From the NCBI RefSeq assembly GCF_009688965.1, contig NZ_AP021875.1:62001-126000 (forward strand): a stretch of 64,000 bases of DNA, in the 5' to 3' direction. Position numbers and translations under genes: made by a program. The notes under the pieces were generated by a model, which saw only the letters and a list, made by a program, of their open reading frames with translations, was not told where the DNA came from and searched no databases. This document shows positions 37,355 through 46,014 of the stretch, in pieces. This DNA comes from Desulfosarcina widdelii. GTDB lineage: Bacteria; Desulfobacterota; Desulfobacteria; Desulfobacterales; Desulfosarcinaceae. Each line of letters opens with the position of its first letter. Position 1 is the first letter of the stretch.

Positions 37355-37509
37355 GCAAAACCACCAAAACACCACTTTTAACCAGAATCATTCCGGGAGC
37401 CGCCCGTCCGCTTGTATGGATACGCACCCTGTTAGAGTCGTCAGGGGAAATGTAATGCGCCAGGTGGTGAAAGGCGCATCTCCCGGATTCAATCAAAATG
37501 GAGAATACT

Positions 37510-38442
37510 ATGAAAAAGCAGAAACTAACGACCCTTGGCAAAGTTTTCGACCGCGTCGATGAAATGTCGGCAGCCTGCTATGACCAGAATATTGATGTCC
37601 CCGATGTGTCCTTTGACAACCTCGATGTGCTGCGGATTTCTGGTGAACCGCATGATATTCGGCCCGTGGCAGCCCGATCTATTTCAAATCGCCTTGGCGT
37701 TCCTTATCCGTATCTGCGACGGTGTCCACCCGATGTACAGGCGTTGAACCTGAATCACTGGATCACGAAGGAGAAGAATGACCAGCTGCTGTTCCGGTTT
37801 GATGGTCAGGATGTGCGGGCCGTTTTTACGACAAAGTATATTCCGGTGGACAATTTCGAAGTTTGTGAGCGCCTGGATTCGTTGGGTTATGGGCCGGACA
37901 CCGAAGTGCAGTGCCATTTGGACCCGGAGTTCATGTCGTTGAGCATTCCGGATGGCAAGCATTCCTTCGATATCAACGGGGACAGATTTACAGGCGGACT
38001 AAGTTTTTCGAATAGTGAAGTTGGTTTAGCTTCACTTTCAATCAGCTGCTACTATCTCAGACTTGTTTGTAGTAACGGACTAATTGCCAAATCTGACGTT
38101 TCAGCTTCTTATCGCCACGTGAGCACAAAGATCCTTAGCGAGTTCCCCCAAGTGATTGATAAGGTGTCATACGAATTGGGCGCCCAGCGATCACAATTCA
38201 AGCTGTCCATGGAATCGCCGGTGGATGATCCTGAATCGACCCTGGACAGCTTCAATCGTCAGTTCGGTCTGAATGCATCCGAGAAGGAAGCAGTGGAGTG
38301 GGCGTGGCCACATGAAATGGGTGATACGATGTTTGCCGTGGTCAATACATACACCAGGGCGGCACAGTGGAATGAACTGTCCGCGGAATCCAGTTTCAGG
38401 TTGTCTCGGGTTGGCGGGAATATTTTGGGGATGTTGAATTGA
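37510..38442 (+). CDS. DUF932 plasmid/phage-type protein
   Basis: The 310-residue protein carries the DUF932 pattern: RPVAARSISNRLGVPYPYLRRCP, LLFRFDGQDVRAVFTTKYIPVDN, SLSISCYYLRLVCSNGLI and a C-terminal helical end with VVNTYTRAAQ. Relatives occur on plasmids and conjugative elements; the function is unknown. The ATG at 37510 follows GGAG; another lies 12 bases upstream. A hairpin ATGCGCC/GGCGCAT at 37455-37479 lies in the leader. Confidence 0.8.
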   Translation: MKKQKLTTLGKVFDRVDEMSAACYDQNIDVPDVSFDNLDVLRISGEPHDIRPVAARSISNRLGVPYPYLRRCPPDVQALNLNHWITKEKNDQLLFRFDGQDVRAVFTTKYIPVDNFEVCERLDSLGYGPDTEVQCHLDPEFMSLSIPDGKHSFDINGDRFTGGLSFSNSEVGLASLSISCYYLRLVCSNGLIAKSDVSASYRHVSTKILSEFPQVIDKVSYELGAQRSQFKLSMESPVDDPESTLDSFNRQFGLNASEKEAVEWAWPHEMGDTMFAVVNTYTRAAQWNELSAESSFRLSRVGGNILGMLN

Positions 38443-38471
38443 AAGCCCGGGCTTTGGACAGTGGGAACTTG

Positions 38472-38510
38472 GGAACCCTCCTGGTCAGATGATTGGGAGG
38501 GCTCCTTTTT
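38472..38510 (+). terminator. Rho-independent terminator after the DUF932 gene
   Basis: GGAACCCTCC pairs with GGAGGGCTCC (one mismatch) and is followed by TTTTT. It marks the end of the plasmid-like operon. The next 350 bases, to 38867, contain no gene I can support. Confidence 0.75.
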
Positions 38511-38867
38511 CTGGCATCGCTGCTAAACGAAGAATCTAAGCTCCCGAATTTGACTATGATCAAATAATGAATTGTTGACAATATCCCGAAACACCATTTA
38601 AGTTTAGTTGTCCTATCTGCAAGTTACTTATCGCCAAAAGCCAAACCCATTGCGAAATCGGGACGGAAAACCACGGGTCTCTACAATCTCGTTGCGTCGA
38701 TATTTCTGAATTTGGGTTAATCTGAGACAGCCGGGCTGCCGAGGGTGACATCGTCAAAGTCACTTACGGAGCAGTTCGGCTTTTTTGTTTTAACTGAAAG
38801 AATGCGATGCCTTTCAATTAAATGTATAAATTATTGTAAATGCTAACTAAAAAAAGGAACAAGGCAA

Positions 38868-39755
38868 ATGTTAGCCAATTGGTTGGTAAAATCAGCTATC
38901 CGGTTCCAGGTTCGTAAAGCTTATGCAGGTGGCTTTAATCTTGATGGGTGGCGTGCATTCATGAGAGGCCTCGGTATGTTTGCGCGTATTCCCAAAGGGA
39001 TTACTGTAGAGTCCGTTGATTTCGGAAGTATCAGGGCCATGCACTTCTATCCTATCGATCCGATTCAAAACTGTGCGGCTGTTTATTTCCATGGGGGGCT
39101 GTATGTCGGGGGCCGGCCGCACGACTACCGCGAAATGGTAGCAAGGCTATCATGCGAGTGTAATTGTTCTATCTATGCAGTTGATTATCGACTGGCACCG
39201 GAAAATCCTTTCCCGGCAGCAGTTGAAGATGCGCGAGCTGCTTTGGCATATATCAATAGCATCTACGACCGAACAGCCGTTTTAGGGGATTCTGCGGGCG
39301 CAGGTCTGGCAATGGCAGTCATGAGGGCAGACTCAGTATCTGCTCTGCCAGTAGCTGGGGTTTTGTTGTCCCCTATGGTTGATTTGACCTTGAGTGGCAG
39401 AAGTATAGAGGAGAGGGCGGGGCGTGATCCATTATTTCGTCGACAGGCCCTGGAATCAGCGGTGTACATGTATCTTGGTGACCATTCGGCAGAAGACCCG
39501 GATGTATCACCCCTTTTCGCTGATTTATCGGGCTATCCACCTTTGCAGATTCATATTGGGACAGAGGAAATGTTGTTCGACGACGCAAAACGTTTGGCCG
39601 AAAACGCTCAGCGTGCTGGTATAGAGGCAGAGTTGTGCGAATGGGACGGCATGATCCATGATTTTCAACTTGCAGCTCGAATGCTCAAGGAGGGTCGTGA
39701 ATCCATCAGTCTCATTGGTAAGTTTTTACGTAGCCGCATGTCGGCATCAGATTAA
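38868..39755 (+). CDS. HSL-family alpha/beta hydrolase (esterase/lipase)
   Basis: The hormone-sensitive-lipase family signature is complete: AVYFHGG at 72-77 (oxyanion hole), AVDYRLAPENPFPAAVED, GDSAGAGLA (Ser142), the acid in GTEEMLFDDA and His in DGMIHDFQ. It hydrolyses carboxyl esters of short acyl chains in the cytoplasm. It stands alone between two terminators, so it is probably its own transcription unit. AAAAAAAGGAAC precedes the ATG. Confidence 0.9.
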   Translation: MLANWLVKSAIRFQVRKAYAGGFNLDGWRAFMRGLGMFARIPKGITVESVDFGSIRAMHFYPIDPIQNCAAVYFHGGLYVGGRPHDYREMVARLSCECNCSIYAVDYRLAPENPFPAAVEDARAALAYINSIYDRTAVLGDSAGAGLAMAVMRADSVSALPVAGVLLSPMVDLTLSGRSIEERAGRDPLFRRQALESAVYMYLGDHSAEDPDVSPLFADLSGYPPLQIHIGTEEMLFDDAKRLAENAQRAGIEAELCEWDGMIHDFQLAARMLKEGRESISLIGKFLRSRMSASD

Positions 39756-39865
39756 CGGGCAGAAGATACGCAATCACAATCGACCAATTGCCTGGCGGAA
39801 GTAGCAACTTGAGTATTAATTGACCTAATTGAAAAGTCCATGATTTGGACAAATGTAACACGCGA

Positions 39866-39900
39866 GCCCTCCCTTCCAACGTACCGGGAGGGCTTCTATT
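39866..39900. terminator. Shared terminator between convergent genes
   Basis: GCCCTCCC at 39866-39873 pairs perfectly with GGGAGGGC at 39886-39893, and both flanks are AT-rich. It lies between the esterase and the secreted-protein gene, which converge on it. Confidence 0.65.
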
Positions 39901-39914
39901 AATTTGCGTTAGTG

Positions 39915-40412
39915 CTATTTATTGGGCATTTCTGTTTCACCCTCAATGATCAATTCGGATATTCCAGGTGCCAAAGATTTGGATTCCCATGTTCCATTGC
40001 CTTCTGTACCTTCATATTTACCAGTACCCCGGATGATAGTGAAGGTTCCCTTACTGTGACCTTTCCCTACTGGTTTTCCTTCAGTACTTGAAATCACTTT
40101 ATCGCCGTTCGAATAGGTTCGTACAACGTAGCCGTTCACCGTACCTTTGCCGGTTTTAAAATTCATGTCTAAAAGCCCACTACTTATCCCAGTGGATTTC
40201 TCCCCTGTCTTTTCATTAACGTATACATTCTTGTTTTCAAATACCGCGATTGTGTGTCCTCCTTCGTCACCAACCTCGATGGAATGCCATTTGGTCCGTA
40301 CACTCGTCGCCCTGGATTTTACCTTCTCGCCTGCTGCGGCATAATCGATCGCAGCAATTGCAAAAAAAACTACTACCACCATCATTCCTGATAACGATTT
40401 GGATTTAATCAT
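39915..40412 (-). CDS. Secreted small beta-barrel-like protein
   Basis: The 165-residue product starts with a signal peptide (IKSKSLSGMMVVVVFFAIAAIDYAAAGE). Repeated beta-strand patterns follow, including GKGTVNGYVVRTYSNGDKV and HSKGTFTIIRGTGKYEGTEGNGTWE. The GTGKYEG..G.GT end is typical of allene-oxide-cyclase-like barrels and similar exported proteins of unknown role. The ATG at 40412 has AGGGAGAG upstream; an earlier in-frame ATG at 40457 lacks one. Confidence 0.65.
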   Translation of the reverse strand: MIKSKSLSGMMVVVVFFAIAAIDYAAAGEKVKSRATSVRTKWHSIEVGDEGGHTIAVFENKNVYVNEKTGEKSTGISSGLLDMNFKTGKGTVNGYVVRTYSNGDKVISSTEGKPVGKGHSKGTFTIIRGTGKYEGTEGNGTWESKSLAPGISELIIEGETEMPNK

Positions 40413-40559
40413 GACATCTCTCCCTTCCTTTTTTTTCATCCGACCATGGATGGGCACACAAACTCCAAGAAAAATTTAATTTGACTCACAATGTCAAGGT
40501 GTTAGGATGTTTGTACCCACCGCAAAAGATGATACGTTTTTAACATGTAAGGGCCGCGT

Positions 40560-40577
40560 ATAACGGTTATAACGGTT
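40560..40577 (+). repeat. Tandem 9-bp repeat in a promoter region
   Basis: ATAACGGTT occurs twice head to tail, 43 bases upstream of the membrane TPR protein gene. It may be a regulator binding site; the regulator is unknown. Confidence 0.45.
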
Positions 40578-40619
40578 CAGTTTTTTAGAATTAACGTCGG
40601 ATTGATGTGACGGGTCGAT

Positions 40620-42512
40620 ATGAAAAAGCTTGAATCTATCCAATTTGACCTATCGGACTTCAAAATCAAAATTCAATTTCATGGCAGAAAGGAACCGCTT
40701 GTCGTCCATTTTGATACGCCATCCAGACGATTTCATTTCTCGGTTATTGCCCTGATCGTCCATGAGATGAAAAAGAAAGGGCAATCGGATTACATTCACA
40801 TCCAGAGGCATAAGGATGTGTTGCAGAGGCTTGACCAGGGATTCTCAGGCAAACATGCCTCCAAGAATGTGGAAAGCATGTGGGCGAAAATTAACATGGC
40901 CTGGCGACACCGGCTGCCAGATTTAGAGACGGCCGCTTGTTTTAAGATTCTGGATCGGGATCAGATTCCGCCTTTTGAAAAGGGTGGAAAATATAGATAC
41001 GAATGCTCGGATATAGAGTGTGATATCTGGGCGAACCTATTCAGCCACGACGAAAACAACAAATGGCGTCTCAAATTTTTAAGTGATCCGGCAGTGGTTG
41101 ACTTGAATGCGATTACGCTTTCCAATGGACATTTGAAGGGTGACGCTGCCTGGGAGGCGTTTTTGGATCGTCTGACCATTTCGTCGGGAAAAGAAAGCGC
41201 TCCAAAAAAGAGAGTGACAACAAGGAGGCCAAAATGGACACTTGCTTTGGTCGGTGTCCTGGTTGTGTTTATTGCCACCTTCGCAAGCTGGTATGCTTTC
41301 CTTCGGCAAATACCCCAGAAAGGGGGACTTGAACTTCCAGACAGGCCTTCGATTGCGGTATTGCCTTTTACCAATCTAAGCGACGATCAACAGCAAGATT
41401 ATTTCACCGACGGTATGGTGGACGGCATCATTACGGCATTGAGCCGCGTGCCCAAACTTTTCGTGATCGCCAGCAACTCGACATTCAGTTACAAGGGCAA
41501 AGCGGTTAAGATCCAGGAAGTGAGCGAGGAACTGGGCGTTCGATATGTCTTAGAAGGCAGCGTCGCCAAGGCAGGTAATACAGTTCGCATTAACGCCCAA
41601 TTGATCGATGCGCTCACCGGCCACCACCTGTGGGCCCAATACTATGACAGGAATTTGAGCGATATATTTGCTGTTCAAAACGAAATCATTAAAAAAATCA
41701 TTACGGCCATGCAGGTGGAGCTAACAGATGGAGAACAAATACAGGCGTCTGCCAAAGGCACGGATAGTCTTGAAGCCTACCTAAAGCACCTACAGGCCTT
41801 ATATAAAATCGGTAAATTCGATATCGAAAATAATGCTTCAGCAAAGAAGCTGGCTGAAGAGGCGATCGCCCTGGATACCAATTATGCGATGGCATACAGG
41901 GATTTAGCTCTCACTCACCGAATGGATGTCTGGCTGGGCACAAGCAAATCACCCAAGCAGTCCATGGTAAAATGTCTGGAGTTGCTGGAAAAAGCTACAC
42001 AATTAGATCCAACTTATGCCGATGCTTACAGTTCGATTGCGTTCTCGCTCAGCATGGATGGTAAGCATGAAAAAGCAGTTGCTACAGCGGAGTATGCGGT
42101 TGAATTGAATCCTAATTCAGCCAATGCACATGCCATCCTCGGAAATACAATCAGATTTTCTGGAAGGTCAGCGGACGCTATTCCAGAATACAAAAAGGCA
42201 ATACGCCTCAATCCCATCCCACCAGCCTATTATCTGTTTGGGTTAGGCCATGCCTATTGTCTGACAGGCCAATATGAAAAAGCGATCAAGTGGTGCAAAA
42301 AAGCAATACTGGTCGCCCCCGATTCTTACCTACCACATTTAACGATGACCGTAGTGTATAGTATGGCAGGCAAAGATAAAGAGGCCCGTGCTGCGGCCGC
42401 AGAAGTCTTACGGACAAATCCCAAATATTCGGTTTTCCAACATGAAAAAAGAGCCACGATCGTTGGTAAGGAAGAATATTTTAAAGCTTTGCGTAAAGCA
42501 GGGTTAACATGA
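40620..42512 (+). CDS. Membrane protein with TolB-N-like domain and TPR repeats
   Basis: Residues 1-190 form a charged domain that I do not recognise. One transmembrane helix follows (WTLALVGVLVVFIATFASWYAFL, about 205-225). Next is a periplasmic domain starting RPSIAVLPFTNLSDDQQQDYFTDGMVDGIITAL and containing VRYVLEGSVAKAGNTVRINAQLIDALTGHHLWAQYYDR, typical of CadC-like or adenylate-cyclase-linked sensors. From about 375 onward there are TPR repeats (ATQLDPTYADAY, AVELNPNSANAH, AIRLNPIPPAYY). The usual partner at the N-terminus is a DNA-binding or cyclase domain; here it is something else. No Shine-Dalgarno is obvious. Confidence 0.75.
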   Translation: MKKLESIQFDLSDFKIKIQFHGRKEPLVVHFDTPSRRFHFSVIALIVHEMKKKGQSDYIHIQRHKDVLQRLDQGFSGKHASKNVESMWAKINMAWRHRLPDLETAACFKILDRDQIPPFEKGGKYRYECSDIECDIWANLFSHDENNKWRLKFLSDPAVVDLNAITLSNGHLKGDAAWEAFLDRLTISSGKESAPKKRVTTRRPKWTLALVGVLVVFIATFASWYAFLRQIPQKGGLELPDRPSIAVLPFTNLSDDQQQDYFTDGMVDGIITALSRVPKLFVIASNSTFSYKGKAVKIQEVSEELGVRYVLEGSVAKAGNTVRINAQLIDALTGHHLWAQYYDRNLSDIFAVQNEIIKKIITAMQVELTDGEQIQASAKGTDSLEAYLKHLQALYKIGKFDIENNASAKKLAEEAIALDTNYAMAYRDLALTHRMDVWLGTSKSPKQSMVKCLELLEKATQLDPTYADAYSSIAFSLSMDGKHEKAVATAEYAVELNPNSANAHAILGNTIRFSGRSADAIPEYKKAIRLNPIPPAYYLFGLGHAYCLTGQYEKAIKWCKKAILVAPDSYLPHLTMTVVYSMAGKDKEARAAAAEVLRTNPKYSVFQHEKRATIVGKEEYFKALRKAGLT

Positions 42513-42649
42513 CTGAATTCGAATTGCATGTACGTTATAGCTAAATAAATATAAAAACATTCAAACAGCCGCGACTGTCGATTGTTCCGTCTAACTCATT
42601 CGCACTGAATTCATAACGTTGAGTTTCCATCTATTTTTGAAGCACCAAC

Positions 42650-43005
42650 ATGACCGACCAAATCACCACAGCCCATACCGCCCTGAAAAAATCCAAGTTC
42701 CGATCCCGCTTCAATTTGTCGGATAAGGACCGCCGCTACATTCAGACAAGGGTATCGACACCATCCGATTGCACGCCATTGATTTCATCACAGCCAGGTT
42801 ATCACCGGCGCACCCCAAAAATGATGGAAAGCAGACGCCGATGAAAGGCCATCCGGTATTCATTGCCCAGCGTGCGACCGCCACATGATGCCGAGGATGT
42901 CTGTGGAAATGGCAACGGATTCAAAAAAGACGGCCGCTCACGGATGATGAAATTGCGTTTGTGGTGGAGTTGATGATAGGGTGGATCGGAAGCCAGATTC
43001 AATAG
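42650..43005 (+). pseudogene. DUF4186 protein gene with frameshift and in-frame TGA
   Basis: SKFRSRFNLSDKDRRYIQT is followed, after loss of one A near 42752, by GIDTIRLHAIDFITARLSPAHPKNDGKQTPMKGHPVFIAQRATAT. Then TGA stands where the family has the first Cys of CCRGC, and CRGCLWKWQRIQKRRPLTDDEIAFVVEL completes the protein. Both lesions together argue for a dead gene. It lies at the end of the left island, just before the tRNA fragment. Confidence 0.8.
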
Positions 43006-43109
43006 ACTTGGGGTAGGGGACTTGACGGCTTTTTTGACGGCTTTTTGTTCCCTTTAATGGATTTTAACGGATGAAAAAGGTAATAAAATCAGGCGGAATA
43101 CGCGCTCGC

Positions 43110-43158
43110 TCGGCCTTTCACGCCGGCGACAGGGGTTCGAATCCCCTTGGGGACGCCA
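43110..43158 (+). other. 3' half of a tRNA-Glu(TTC) gene; probable attachment site
   Basis: TCGGC-CTTTCAC-GCCGG gives an anticodon stem-loop with anticodon TTC. AGGGG-TTCGAAT-CCCCT gives the T arm, and TGGGGAC-G-CCA gives the acceptor 3' strand with encoded CCA. The 5' half (D arm and 5' acceptor strand) is absent. Such a fragment is the scar left by an element inserting into a tRNA 3' end. The end of the serine recombinase gene runs through it on the other strand. Confidence 0.8.
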
Positions 43159-44722
43159 ACCTTATCATCGTTAAGGCTCGTACATGGCTTTCAATGTGTA
43201 CGGGCCTTAACCATTTGTGCTTGGCTTTAGGGTCATCCTTGGGATCCAAGGTGATCTTGTAAATGAAGTCCCTGACCAGATTGCGCATACCCACCACGTT
43301 ATCATCATTCAGCATATCCTCAAAATTTTCCAAATGATGTTTGATGGCTTCTGTGGAATATTCATCAACTCTGATATCTAACACGTCATTGATCTGCGTG
43401 ATATCAACAATTCTGGATGCAAGCATTTCTTTTTTTTCCTGGAGCGGCGCAATTTGTCTTTCAATCAGTTCGGCGCTAATCTTGCCCCTTGCATATAGCG
43501 CCATGAGATTAGAAATTTGGCTGTCGAGATCGTTTATACGCTGGATATGCTTTTTCTGGTCTTTTAAAGATTGGAGTTTATATTTTTCGTATTCCGATTT
43601 GATTGTTGCTACAAATTCTTCATAAAATTCTTTCGTTATCAATTGCTCCTTTAATAATGCTAAAATATGCCTGTTGAGGTAGTCGGATTTTATATTTCCA
43701 TTAAGGCAAGATTTCCTGTTACGGAGTTTATTTTGGCATGAATAGTATCCAGAATTACCAACCATTCTGGTGCCGCATTCCCCACAAAACAAAATGTCAG
43801 TTAGTAGATATTTCTTTGGTCCAGGGTTGTTCTTTAACTCTTTATTTTTGTCTAATTGCATCTGGATTTTAGTAGCAGTATCATCATCAATACATCTGGT
43901 ATGCGTATTCTCTTTGATAACCCACTCACTATGATCTTTCCATTTCTTGCGGTTTATATATTTTTTTTTACCAATTCGCCGATTATGCCTATTATAGACT
44001 GTGTGCCCTTGATATACGAGGACGTTTTCTTCAATGGATTTGCCAGATGAAGAAGTCCAATAATCCTTTCCGGAAGGACTTTTTATACACCTATCTTCAA
44101 AATCATTAAAGATAGAACGTCTGCTCTCATGACATGATCGTCTAACGAGGTATTCTTTCGCAACCGGAAATGTATCAGGGTTTGGTTCGAGGGTTGATTT
44201 GCTAACCTCGCTTACGCCAAAAGAGTGCTTTTTTAATTGAAAACCGTATGGTGGTCTTCCACCAGCTCTAAATCCATTGCGAATGTTTTGCCTCTGTCCT
44301 CTGATAGATCCTGCTCTACTGTTATCAGAATGAAGTTGATCAATGGATTCAAATATACCCTCGAATAAATTATCAAATGCTTCTTCACCAGATTTTTGAA
44401 ATCTTAAATACGCAAGTTCAACTCCATATTTTTTAAAGTGAACTTTTAAAAATTGAGCATTATATCTTTTTCTGGATAATCTGGAAGTGTCGTGTAACCA
44501 GATTTTGTCGAATCTTCTATTATTGGATTTTGCTTCGTTGAAAATTTCTAAAAAGTCTGGATCATCAAAAAATTCTTCATGAGCTATTTTTGAAAAAGAA
44601 TATTCCTTAACAATAAGCTCACCCCTTTTTAACACTTCTTGCCTGATTTCATGAAGTTGAGATTCGCAGCTTACTTCATGACGATCTGCGCTTGATCTTG
44701 CGATAATTATTGAACGAATCAT
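43118..44722 (-). CDS. Large serine recombinase
   Basis: The 534-residue protein has an N-terminal resolvase domain with the catalytic Ser in ARSSADR (8-14) and HDTSRLSRKRY. A recombinase domain follows (RQNIRNGFRAGGRPPYGFQLKK). A zinc ribbon (CGECGTRM...YYSCQNKLRNRKSC) precedes a coiled coil (LKDQKKHIQRINDLDSQISNLMALYARGKIS). It should insert and, with a partner, excise a mobile element. Its last residues (ASPRGFEPLSPA) are encoded by the antisense of the tRNA-Glu fragment, so the gene end overlaps the attachment site. It is coupled by ATGA to the gene at 44719. Confidence 0.9.
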   Translation of the reverse strand: MIRSIIIARSSADRHEVSCESQLHEIRQEVLKRGELIVKEYSFSKIAHEEFFDDPDFLEIFNEAKSNNRRFDKIWLHDTSRLSRKRYNAQFLKVHFKKYGVELAYLRFQKSGEEAFDNLFEGIFESIDQLHSDNSRAGSIRGQRQNIRNGFRAGGRPPYGFQLKKHSFGVSEVSKSTLEPNPDTFPVAKEYLVRRSCHESRRSIFNDFEDRCIKSPSGKDYWTSSSGKSIEENVLVYQGHTVYNRHNRRIGKKKYINRKKWKDHSEWVIKENTHTRCIDDDTATKIQMQLDKNKELKNNPGPKKYLLTDILFCGECGTRMVGNSGYYSCQNKLRNRKSCLNGNIKSDYLNRHILALLKEQLITKEFYEEFVATIKSEYEKYKLQSLKDQKKHIQRINDLDSQISNLMALYARGKISAELIERQIAPLQEKKEMLASRIVDITQINDVLDIRVDEYSTEAIKHHLENFEDMLNDDNVVGMRNLVRDFIYKITLDPKDDPKAKHKWLRPVHIESHVRALTMIRLASPRGFEPLSPA

Positions 44723-44976
44723 ATTGTTTTTATTCCTATGATATCTTTTTGTTCTCTAATCGCTTGATCGATCTTGGATTTATAAGTTACAAGATAAATC
44801 AAAGCAAGTCGGTTTGATAGATGTTCGATAGTTTTATGTTCATCCTCAAAAATATCGTTTGAATTATTTTTAAAATAACTTTCTTTCTTTTTCAAGGCGC
44901 ATCCTAATATATCTTCTAAAACAAACATACCGAGATGCTCATTGTGATTACGGTATGCTCTTAGGTTGCACCCCAT
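44719..44976 (-). CDS. Small uncharacterised protein coupled to the recombinase
   Basis: The 85-residue product is helical and charged (LGMFVLEDILGCALKKKESYFKNN..., ending IREQKDIIGIKTI) with no motif I recognise. Its stop overlaps the recombinase ATG by four bases. Coupling and size would suit a directionality factor or recombinase regulator, but nothing in the sequence proves this. Confidence 0.5.
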   Translation of the reverse strand: MGCNLRAYRNHNEHLGMFVLEDILGCALKKKESYFKNNSNDIFEDEHKTIEHLSNRLALIYLVTYKSKIDQAIREQKDIIGIKTI

Positions 44977-45034
44977 TATCGGGCCTTAAAGTTCCATTTT
45001 GTGATATTCCTTTATCAGAAAGTAAGAGGGTAGA

Positions 45035-45063
45035 GGATGCCCACATTTTGACCGTGGGCATCC
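45035..45063. terminator. Perfect 10-bp hairpin
   Basis: GGATGCCCAC and GTGGGCATCC pair around a 9-base loop, between the minus-strand genes at 45107 and 44976. There is no strong T-run on the minus side. Confidence 0.5.
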
Positions 45064-45106
45064 CATATATTTCAATGATTAGATTATATAGTTTCTAAAG
45101 TTAGTA

Positions 45107-45505
45107 TCATCCTAAGCTGTAAAGGATGTCCTCTACTTGATCTTCGATGGATTCAAAAGTATCATATCCGCTATTAATAAGTCGCTCGTATTCACTCTCA
45201 TATTCACTAATTATATCTTCCATATATTCTTTTATAGCTGCACGAAGAACATCATCATCCATATTTTTAAATCCTGTAATCTCAAAACGTTTTAAGCCAA
45301 TGAAATGAATTAATTCATCACGGTTCATGGTTTCGATATTTTTTAAGCAACCATCTTCCTTCTCGAGGTTTTTTATTTCATTTATATCGTCACGAACACC
45401 TTCTGCGACGTCTCTGGTTGTCTCAACATAACCATAAACGTCACGAAATCCTTTACAGATATCTATTTTCATTTTCAAGAATTCAACTTTGGTTATTACG
45501 TCCAT
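45107..45505 (-). CDS. Acidic uncharacterised protein
   Basis: The 132-residue protein is strongly acidic and helical, with a YGYVETTRDVAEGVRDDINEIKNLEKEDG stretch and a Glu/Asp/Tyr-rich end (DIISEYESEYERLINSGYDTFESIEDQVEDIL). I do not recognise a family. Small acidic proteins in mobile islands can be DNA mimics (anti-restriction), but this is only a possibility. Confidence 0.55.
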   Translation of the reverse strand: MDVITKVEFLKMKIDICKGFRDVYGYVETTRDVAEGVRDDINEIKNLEKEDGCLKNIETMNRDELIHFIGLKRFEITGFKNMDDDVLRAAIKEYMEDIISEYESEYERLINSGYDTFESIEDQVEDILYSLG

Positions 45506-45529
45506 TCTTCTGTCCTTTCCGTTAGTAGT

Positions 45530-45561
45530 GGGTGCTCACACAACAATGGCAATGAGCACCC
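45530..45561. terminator. Perfect 9-bp hairpin
   Basis: GGGTGCTCA pairs with TGAGCACCC around a 14-base loop; ATTATTTTT follows on the plus side. It separates the minus-strand genes at 45598 and 45505. Confidence 0.55.
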
Positions 45562-45597
45562 ATTATTTTTGCTTACATTAGGCTCAATCGCAGCCAA

Positions 45598-45936
45598 CTA
45601 TAATTCAGCTTTGATTTCTAACCATGCTTGTAGAAATCCCTTTATCCAACCATCTGACCAAACATCCCAGATCTCTTCGTCAAGAAGAAAATCGTCATCT
45701 TCTATTATTTCATTCAGATAGTCTCGGTAGGTATCGTCACTGTTAGAACAGGAATTGTATCGTCCATCGACCCCATTGGGTACAACAACATTCTTAATAA
45801 AAAGCAGTGTCTCGTAGTCAAAATAGTCTACAATTCCTTGACCGGCTCTAAAACCTTTTTCACGATATTCTGTGTGCAGTTCCTCCTTTTGCTCCATAAG
45901 ACGTTTAGCAATCTCTTTTTTCTTTTCTTGTTCCAT
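45598..45936 (-). CDS. Acidic uncharacterised protein
   Basis: The 112-residue product opens with a charged helix (MEQEKKKEIAKRLMEQKEELHTEYREKGFRAGQGIVDYFDYETL) and ends in an acidic, Trp-rich stretch (EIIEDDDFLLDEEIWDVWSDGWIKGFLQAWLEIKAEL). No family recognised. It is separated from its downstream neighbour by a hairpin, so it may have its own transcript end. GGAGG precedes the ATG. Confidence 0.55.
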   Translation of the reverse strand: MEQEKKKEIAKRLMEQKEELHTEYREKGFRAGQGIVDYFDYETLLFIKNVVVPNGVDGRYNSCSNSDDTYRDYLNEIIEDDDFLLDEEIWDVWSDGWIKGFLQAWLEIKAEL

Positions 45937-46014
45937 TTTTACCTCCGATTTTTAGTAATTAGATAATGTTGGTAATAACCACTACAGAGTAGGGTTATTC
46001 CTTATATATAACTG

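Noticed and set aside
43110..43158. Functional tRNA-Glu
   Set aside because: The D arm and 5' acceptor strand are absent upstream, so the fragment cannot fold into a tRNA.
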